Shown here: positions 7,649 to 12,698 of the stretch, piece after piece
Numbering within the stretch: the first letter of the stretch is position 1
How the letters are laid out: the number at the start of each line of letters is the position of its first letter
NCBI GenBank assembly: GCA_900539655.1
Contig: UQCR01000157.1
Location: 1 to 12,698, forward strand
DNA: 12,698 bases
From: an uncultured Robinsoniella sp.
Lineage (GTDB): Bacteria; Bacillota; Clostridia; Lachnospirales; Lachnospiraceae
Direction: 5' to 3'
Notes under the pieces: generated by a model
Databases searched by the model: none
What the model was told of the DNA's origin: nothing
The model's input: the letters and a program-made list of their open reading frames with translations, nothing else
Position numbers and translations under genes: made by a program

Positions 7649-7700
7649 TATTTAGTAGTTTGAAAGCGATTTTCTTTCAGACTTTGCATATATCTGCTTT

Positions 7701-9569
7701 TTATGATTCTGCCTGAGCCGCTCCGCCTTCTGAACCATCGGCACCTGTACCTGCATTCATACTGTTTTCATCCATTGGCACAACCGGGCTACCTTCCTGA
7801 TACATTCCAATGTCCGGTATCACCTGGTCACCAGGTTCCAATCCTGATTTAATTTCTATATAACTGTCTGAAGAGACACCCGTCTCTACAATCTGTTTCG
7901 CTACCACACCATCTTTTACTATATAGCAGAAAGAACCATCGTTACCGGTATTGACCACCTCAACTGGAACAACCGGTACCTGTTTTGCTTCTGCCGCCTG
8001 AATGGAAACCTTTGCTTCCACCCCCAGGAAAATATCTTCATCCGGATTGTCAATCGATACCGATGCGCTGATAACCGGAGTTCCTTTTTCATTTGGAATC
8101 GCAATATGGCTGATCTTATTTACGGTGCCTTTGTATTCTTTAGCTCCAATTTTAACCGTTGCTTTTTGTCCCTTTTGGATTTTTTCAAAATCATATTTGG
8201 AAAGTGAGATATTCACATCCACATCCTGGGTACTCTGAAGGGTAAACATTTCGCCGCCCTGGGTAACCATACCTCCCTGAGCTACTTTACTGTCGGAGAT
8301 AACCCCAGAGAATTCAGCAGTAATACCTTGCTTTCCCTTTGTGATTAACTCTTCTAAAGTTTTACTCTCCAGTTCCTGGAGGTTATTATTTACTTCCATC
8401 TGGGCTTTTGATTCTGCAGATAACGTTGTACCGTCTGCTTGTGCAATGGCTTTCTTGGATGCCAGATCAGACTGTAATTCAGCCAGTGTCGACTGGGCAT
8501 CCTGCAGTTCCATCTGAAGATCTGTGGTATCTGCCGCAGTCTGGTTAGCGCCTGTTCCGGACAGGTCTGCTCCTCCGGTTCCTCCCTGAGTTCCTGCTCC
8601 GGTACTGCTCTCAGGCGTTGACAATTTCTCAATCTGCGCCTGATATTCCGCTATGGGATTATCAAATTCCTGGGCAATCTTCTCACTTAACTCATTCACC
8701 TTTGCCTGTGCGGCAGGGACTTTTACGTCCTCCAGGTCATGAACCACTGCCATCTGGGCTTTTAATGCCTGGCTTGCAGTCTCAATCTTAGCCGCATCCC
8801 CTAATCCGCTTGCTTCATCATAACTCTGCTGCAGAATTCCCTGCTGGAATTTGGCATCGCTTAACTGCCCCTGAAGCTGTGTCAATGTCTGGACAGCCGC
8901 ATTTAATTTTACGGTGGACTCCGCTTTTTTCCTGGTTAATTTTTCTATTTTTTCCTTTAATTTATCTGTCTCTGCTTTGATCTTTGCTTTTGCGGCCTCT
9001 GCCTGAGCTTTTGCTTGTGCCTCTGCCTGTGCCACAGCTTCTGACTGTTTCTGGATTGCTTCATCCTGGGCGTCTTTCGTCACCTGGGCGATCGCGCGGT
9101 TTAGATCCGCAACTCTCTGTTTCCACTGGTCAACCTGCGCCTGCAGACTGTTCACCTGGCTGGCTGCATCTGCTTTATCATTAGCAGCTTTATTCGATTT
9201 ATTGATAGAATCCTGATATCCGTATTTTCCGGATAACACGTTTAATTCAGCTTTTTTATTGTCTTTTTCTAAATTTTCCAAATCAAATGTGATCAGCATG
9301 TCACCTGCCTTCACCGTATCTCCACGCTGAAAATTCAGATTCTTTACCGTTGCATTTACCGGAGAAAAAAACGTCTTCTTATTCCGGCTCTCAACTGTAC
9401 CGCTGGTATCCACATATTCCTGAACATCTCCTGTCGTTACCGGCACTACTGCTACGGCCTGTGTATTCACAGCCTGCGTTCCTTTTCCCCTGAGGGCAAA
9501 AAAACCGACGCCCGCCACAACGACGACGCCTGCAATAATAAAAGGTAATTTTTTATGTTTCTTTTTCAT
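7701..9569 (-). CDS. Membrane-fusion (HlyD/MacA-like) subunit of the ABC exporter
   Basis: A 622-residue periplasmic-adaptor-type protein. Lysine-rich N-terminus, then a single anchor helix at about residues 8-25 (LPFIIAGVVVVAGVGFFAL). The first half of a biotinyl-lipoyl domain is at about 45-90 (TVKNLNFQRGDTVKAGDML). A very long Ala/Gln/Lys coiled-coil region (about 95-315) is broken by a Gly/Thr/Ser linker (about 318-347) and resumes to about 405. The second lipoyl half and beta-barrel follow (VISDSKVAQGGMVTQGG onward), and the end is a Gly/Ala/Glu tail. This is longer than common MacA-like proteins (about 370-450). ATG 9567-9569 is chosen because GGAGGAGA lies just ahead; an upstream in-frame ATG at 9582-9584 lies at that ribosome site. 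It links the ATPase and permease to the cell envelope; in a Gram-positive its outer partner is unknown. Confidence 0.92.
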   Translation of the reverse strand: MKKKHKKLPFIIAGVVVVAGVGFFALRGKGTQAVNTQAVAVVPVTTGDVQEYVDTSGTVESRNKKTFFSPVNATVKNLNFQRGDTVKAGDMLITFDLENLEKDNKKAELNVLSGKYGYQDSINKSNKAANDKADAASQVNSLQAQVDQWKQRVADLNRAIAQVTKDAQDEAIQKQSEAVAQAEAQAKAQAEAAKAKIKAETDKLKEKIEKLTRKKAESTVKLNAAVQTLTQLQGQLSDAKFQQGILQQSYDEASGLGDAAKIETASQALKAQMAVVHDLEDVKVPAAQAKVNELSEKIAQEFDNPIAEYQAQIEKLSTPESSTGAGTQGGTGGADLSGTGANQTAADTTDLQMELQDAQSTLAELQSDLASKKAIAQADGTTLSAESKAQMEVNNNLQELESKTLEELITKGKQGITAEFSGVISDSKVAQGGMVTQGGEMFTLQSTQDVDVNISLSKYDFEKIQKGQKATVKIGAKEYKGTVNKISHIAIPNEKGTPVISASVSIDNPDEDIFLGVEAKVSIQAAEAKQVPVVPVEVVNTGNDGSFCYIVKDGVVAKQIVETGVSSDSYIEIKSGLEPGDQVIPDIGMYQEGSPVVPMDENSMNAGTGADGSEGGAAQAES

Positions 9570-9618
9570 AATGGTCTCCTCCATCTTATTTTACTACCCG
9601 TGATTTTTAACTGTTAAC

Positions 9619-10305
9619 TCACTCATTCATCGTATCTGATTCGATCTTTCCATCCATAATCCGCACAACCCTTCGTGCCTGGTCTGCGATCCCATTATCG
9701 TGTGTAATCAATATGACGCTTCTTCCATCTTTATGTAAATTTTTCAATATTCCCAGTATTTCTTTACTGGATGCAGAATCCAGATTACCGGTAGGCTCAT
9801 CCGCCAGAATTACCGGTGGTTTCGCTGCGATTGCTCTGGCAATTGCCACTCTCTGCTGCTGTCCTCCTGACATTTCGGTAGGTTTGTGATGCATACGTTT
9901 TTCCAGACCCACCATCTTAAGCGATTCGATTGCCAGCCGCTTTCTCTCCCTCATGTCAACACCACGGTAAATCAAAGGAAGTTCCACATTCTCCACCGCA
10001 GTCAGATTGGCAATCAGGTTGAAGCCCTGAAATATAAATCCGATCTCCCGGTTTCGCACTGCCGCCAGCTCGTTGTCTTTCATCGTTGATACATCCACAC
10101 CGTTTAAATAATACTCTCCTGATGTTGGCACATCCAGGCATCCCAGCATATTCATCAGCGTAGATTTTCCGGAACCTGACTGTCCGATAATCGCCACAAA
10201 CTCTCCCGTGTTGATTTCCAGGCTGACATGATCCAGGGCACGCACTTCATTTTCTCCCGGATTATATATCTTACTCAAATCCTTTACCTGAATTAACGAC
10301 GCCAT
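9619..10305 (-). CDS. MacB/LolD-type ABC transporter ATPase
   Basis: A 228-residue cytoplasmic ATP-binding subunit of the exporter. All motifs are present: A-loop Tyr14, Walker A GQSGSGKST (41-49), Q-loop Q93 in GFIFQGFNL, signature SGGQQQR (146-152), Walker B VILADEP (165-171) with D-loop GNLDS and H-loop H202 in ITHD. The sequence LSKIYNPGENEVRALDHVSL is typical of the MacB/LolD export clade. ATG 10303-10305 is chosen because AAAGGAGC lies about 7 bases upstream and the domain begins right there; a longer in-frame start at 10353 adds 16 residues with no ribosome site. First gene of the operon, 49 bases ahead of the fusion protein. It drives substrate release through the permease by ATP hydrolysis (family knowledge). 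Confidence 0.96.
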   Translation of the reverse strand: MASLIQVKDLSKIYNPGENEVRALDHVSLEINTGEFVAIIGQSGSGKSTLMNMLGCLDVPTSGEYYLNGVDVSTMKDNELAAVRNREIGFIFQGFNLIANLTAVENVELPLIYRGVDMRERKRLAIESLKMVGLEKRMHHKPTEMSGGQQQRVAIARAIAAKPPVILADEPTGNLDSASSKEILGILKNLHKDGRSVILITHDNGIADQARRVVRIMDGKIESDTMNE

Positions 10306-10394
10306 GTATTCTGCTCCTTTCCGCATTTCCATAATGGATACGTGATCACACATAACACTTATCCATAGTCATCAATTATTTTGATTCACAAAGA

Positions 10395-10400
10395 ACTATA
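10395..10400 (-). promoter_or_regulatory. Extended -10 promoter of the ABC export operon
   Basis: The minus strand reads TGATATAGT, i.e. an extended TGn plus TATAGT. At 16-18 bases upstream there is no good -35 (AGTAAA/TAGTAA-like), which suits an activator-dependent promoter. Predicted start near 10388, leaving a leader of about 80 bases before the ATPase ATG. Confidence 0.55.
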
Positions 10401-10434
10401 TCACATATACAAACGTTTTACTATACAAATAAAA

Positions 10435-10467
10435 GTTAACTTTTCATTAAACTTTCATTAAACTTTT
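10435..10467. promoter_or_regulatory. Three 11-bp direct repeats, probable response-regulator binding site
   Basis: Three consecutive 11-base units: GTTAACTTTTC (10435-10445), ATTAAACTTTC (10446-10456) and ATTAAACTTTT (10457-10467). They sit about 47-79 bases upstream of the predicted exporter start, next to its weak -35. Direct repeats with one-helical-turn spacing are typical of OmpR/PhoB-family response regulators. The first unit overlaps a perfect 14-bp palindrome AAAAGTTAACTTTT (10431-10444), which could alternatively be the site of a dimeric repressor. Confidence 0.55.
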
Positions 10468-10713
10468 AAAAATCTTATAAATATAAACAATTCATAAAAT
10501 GATGCGTTAATTATTTTTACTTTCTTTAGAAACCATACATAAAGGTGTCACATTTATCCAATATTCTATTTGTAGAAAAGACGCACGCCAAGGGATTTTT
10601 TAAATTGCTGTCTGGTTTGTTCTTAATTGCTTTCTGGCAGGTGTGCATCAATGGCTCTGTTTCGGCCAGTTATTTCAAAAAGAAAAGATGAGATGAGAAA
10701 GAGGTATATGAAA
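10468..10713. other. Divergent intergenic region ahead of the Hsp70 gene
   Basis: AT-rich up to about 10570, then mixed. I find no CIRCE heat-shock operator (TTAGCACTC-N9-GAGTGCTAA), no tRNA and no credible small gene. The best plus-strand promoter candidate is TTTACT near 10516 with CATAAA 16 bases later, which is only a weak match. An untranslated leader of over 100 bases is likely. Confidence 0.45.
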
Positions 10714-12456
10714 ATGGGTAAAATTATTGGTATTGATTTAGGTACGACAAACAGCTGTGTAGCCGTTATGGAAGGAGGCCAGCCTGTCGTAATTGCAAAT
10801 GCAGAAGGATTCCGGACAACGCCGTCTATCGTTGCGTTTACAAAAAATGGAGACCGCCTTATAGGCGAACCCGCTAAACGCCAGGCTGTGACCAATCCGG
10901 ATAATACCGTTTTTTCTATAAAGAGACACATGGGATCTGACTATACGGTAAAAATAAATGGCAAAAAATATACACCGCCGGAAATTTCTGCGATGATTCT
11001 GAAAAAATTAAAAACTGATGCTGAAAGCTATCTGGGGGAAGCGGTTACCGATGCTGTAATCACAGTTCCTGCTTACTTTAGTGATTCTCAGCGGCAGGCT
11101 ACCAAAGATGCCGGAAGAATAGCAGGCCTTAACGTACAGCGTATTATTAACGAGCCGACTTCGGCTGCCCTGGCTTATGGCCTGGATAATTTTGCTCCGC
11201 AGAAAATCCTGATCTATGACCTGGGGGGCGGAACATTTGACGTGTCTGTAATTGAAATTGGCGAAGGAGTCGTAGAGGTACTGGCTACCGCCGGTGATAA
11301 TCAGCTGGGCGGTGATGATTTCGATAAACGAATCTCCGATTATCTGATCAATGAATTCAAGAAGCAGGAGGGGATCAATCTTACTAAGGACAACGTGGCG
11401 ATGAACCGCATCCGGGAAGAGGCAGAAAAAGCCAAAAGAGAATTATCTGCTACAACTACCGTGAATATTAACCTGCCCTTTATCAGTACAACCCGTTCCG
11501 GTCCTGTCCATCTGGATATGAATCTGACCAGGGCAAAATTTGACGAACTGACCAGCGATCTGGTGGAACGCACTGCCCTTCCTGTCCAGACCGCTTTAAA
11601 TGATGCCGGTGTTTCCTCATCCGAGCTTGGCAAGGTACTTCTGGTAGGTGGTTCAACCCGTATTCCGGCGGTGCAGGAAAAAGTTAAGATGTTAACACGC
11701 CACGACCTGAGCAAGAATTTAAATCCCGATGAATGCGTGGCACTTGGCGCTTCCATTCAGGGTGGAAAACTGGCCGGTGATGCTGGCCTGAACGAAATCC
11801 TGCTGCTGGATGTTACGCCCCTTTCCCTTTCCATCGAAACTGTGGGCGGAGTATGTAACGTGTTGATCCCCAAAAATTCCACCATTCCCAGAAGGGAATC
11901 CAAGATATTTACAACTGCCGGAAACTTTCAGACTTCTGTTGATATCCATGTCCTACAGGGAGAACGCCAATTTGCCAGGGATAACAAAAGCTTGGGGAAA
12001 TTCCGTCTAAGCGGTATCAAACGCGCCATGGCCGGCGGTCCTCAGATTGAAGTTACCTTTGATATCGATACCAACGGAATTGTACATGTTTCCGCAAAAG
12101 ACCTGGGTACCGGAAAAGCTCAGGATATCACCATTACAGCCGCTTCCAATCTGTCAGAAGCCGATATTGAAAAAGCTATCCAGGATGCCCAGCAGTACGA
12201 AGCACAGGATTCCAGGAGAAAAGGCTCTCTGGATACAATAAACGATGCCCAGGGTATGATAGTAAAAGCAGAACAGCTATTATCCGAACGAAAGAAGGAA
12301 TTGTCCAAAGAACAGAAAAATTTCTTAAAAAATGATATTGCCAACCTCAGAAAACTGTTGAAAAAAGCAAAACCGGAAACGATCACCGATGTAGAAGCCG
12401 ATGAGATCAAGGCGTCTGCGGATGCACTGCAGAGATCAATTGATATGGTTGGTTAA
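10714..12456 (+). CDS. Orphan DnaK (Hsp70) paralogue lacking the C-terminal tail
   Basis: ATP-dependent chaperone of 580 residues. Nucleotide-binding domain 1-362 with DLGTTNS (8-14), catalytic-site K70, DLGGGTFD (169-176) and LVGGSTRIP (310-318); interdomain linker LLLDVTPLS (363-371); beta substrate-binding domain to about 478; helical lid about 480-580. Bacterial DnaK is usually 605-640 residues; here the lid appears complete but the disordered acidic tail is absent. The highly conserved PPAPRGVPQIEV loop is IKRAMAGGPQIEV here. ATG 10714-10716 is chosen from homology and AGAGG 9 bases upstream; upstream in-frame starts (10627, 10651) add residues unlike Hsp70. No grpE, dnaJ or hrcA is adjacent and it is divergent from the exporter, so it is likely a second, specialised copy. 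The symbol dnaK is avoided because the housekeeping copy is probably elsewhere. Confidence 0.94.
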   Translation: MGKIIGIDLGTTNSCVAVMEGGQPVVIANAEGFRTTPSIVAFTKNGDRLIGEPAKRQAVTNPDNTVFSIKRHMGSDYTVKINGKKYTPPEISAMILKKLKTDAESYLGEAVTDAVITVPAYFSDSQRQATKDAGRIAGLNVQRIINEPTSAALAYGLDNFAPQKILIYDLGGGTFDVSVIEIGEGVVEVLATAGDNQLGGDDFDKRISDYLINEFKKQEGINLTKDNVAMNRIREEAEKAKRELSATTTVNINLPFISTTRSGPVHLDMNLTRAKFDELTSDLVERTALPVQTALNDAGVSSSELGKVLLVGGSTRIPAVQEKVKMLTRHDLSKNLNPDECVALGASIQGGKLAGDAGLNEILLLDVTPLSLSIETVGGVCNVLIPKNSTIPRRESKIFTTAGNFQTSVDIHVLQGERQFARDNKSLGKFRLSGIKRAMAGGPQIEVTFDIDTNGIVHVSAKDLGTGKAQDITITAASNLSEADIEKAIQDAQQYEAQDSRRKGSLDTINDAQGMIVKAEQLLSERKKELSKEQKNFLKNDIANLRKLLKKAKPETITDVEADEIKASADALQRSIDMVG

Positions 12457-12488
12457 TTAGGAGATAAATTTGGGTTTTGCTGAGGAAG

Positions 12489-12698
12489 GACGCTTTGTAG
12501 ATGGAGGTAGTGTACGAAAAGATGGGGGTGGGAAACTGATATGGACTCCGTCAGCTTGCCGCAGAACTGGTATTTTCTAACCTTTGCGGAGCGCTTTTTG
12601 GCGGCACGCGGGCATTCGCTCCGAAATCCTGATGCATTTCGCAGCTCACTGCCCGCTTAGTATCCGATGGGAGCCAATCGAATACTATCCGCCAAAAA
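12489..12698. repeat. Element B: second palindromic repeat copy, with large structured loop (runs off right edge)
   Basis: It starts 32 bases after the Hsp70 stop with GACGCTTTGTAGATG, the same tip as element A (5877). Bases 12505-12584 equal the reverse complement of 6001-6080 with 2 differences in 80. Instead of element A's short loop it has about 110 bases bounded by TTTTTGGCGG (12595-12604) and CCGCCAAAAA (12689-12698). Nested in it are stems GCGGGC/GCCCGC (12608-12613 with 12651-12656), CGAAAT/ATTTCG (12622-12627 with 12636-12641) and TAGTAT/ATACTA (12658-12663 with 12682-12687). The expected right arm lies beyond the window. It may also serve as the 3' end structure for the Hsp70 transcript. 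Confidence 0.83.

Noticed and set aside
10411..10418. AAACGTTT palindrome resembling a CcpA cre core
   Set aside because: The flanking positions do not fit the cre consensus well, so catabolite control of the exporter is not claimed.
10627..10713. N-terminal extension of the Hsp70 ORF (29 residues from a TTG, or 21 from an ATG at 10651)
   Set aside because: The residues do not resemble Hsp70 N-termini, and a proper Shine-Dalgarno precedes the conserved MGKIIGIDLGTT start.
11340..11756. 138-residue minus-strand ORF inside the Hsp70 gene
   Set aside because: Shadow of a strongly conserved coding region on the other strand; no independent support.

Overview
The window looks like a low-to-mid GC Firmicute chromosome, most likely a gut Lachnospiraceae/Clostridia member. 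This rests on strong AAAGGAGG-type ribosome sites, sigma-A style promoters, a LacI/RbsC-type sugar locus, a MacB-like exporter and a stand-alone extra DnaK. The exact taxon is inference. No rRNA, tRNA, CRISPR, transposase or phage gene was seen.

Region 1 (1-5836, all minus strand) is a sugar uptake and catabolism operon. In transcription order it holds a LacI-family regulator, an aldose-epimerase-like (DUF4432-type) protein, an FGGY sugar kinase, an amidohydrolase_2-type metal hydrolase, and the N-terminal 316 residues of an RbsC-type sugar ABC permease that runs off the left edge. A consensus-like promoter (TTGACA, 17 bp, TATGAT) precedes the regulator. Two copies of a CG-centred palindrome (core CACTCGAGTG) lie just after that promoter and just before the epimerase-like gene. 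They are the obvious operators of the regulator. The permease carries an unusual N-terminal extension made of 7-residue repeats encoded by six 21-bp tandem units. The sugar cannot be named from the sequence.

Region 2 (about 5877-6353) holds no convincing gene. It has a roughly 220-bp imperfect palindrome (element A) and the terminator of the next operon.

Region 3 (6259-10467, minus strand) is a three-gene MacAB-like ABC export operon: ATPase, membrane-fusion protein with a long coiled coil, and FtsX/MacB-type permease. Its promoter region has an extended -10, a poor -35 and three 11-bp direct repeats just upstream, which suggests activation by an OmpR/PhoB-type response regulator not encoded here. 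A strong hairpin lies between the last two genes.

Region 4 (10714-12456, plus strand, divergent) is a second-type DnaK/Hsp70 with no grpE, dnaJ or hrcA beside it, no CIRCE element and no acidic C-terminal tail.

Region 5 (12489 to the right edge) is a second copy of the palindromic repeat family (element B). 80 bases of it match element A with 2 differences in opposite orientation, so the exporter plus Hsp70 segment is bracketed by inverted repeats. Element B has a large, highly structured central loop that looks like folded RNA or a cruciform. This repeat family is the part of the window least explained by known gene content.
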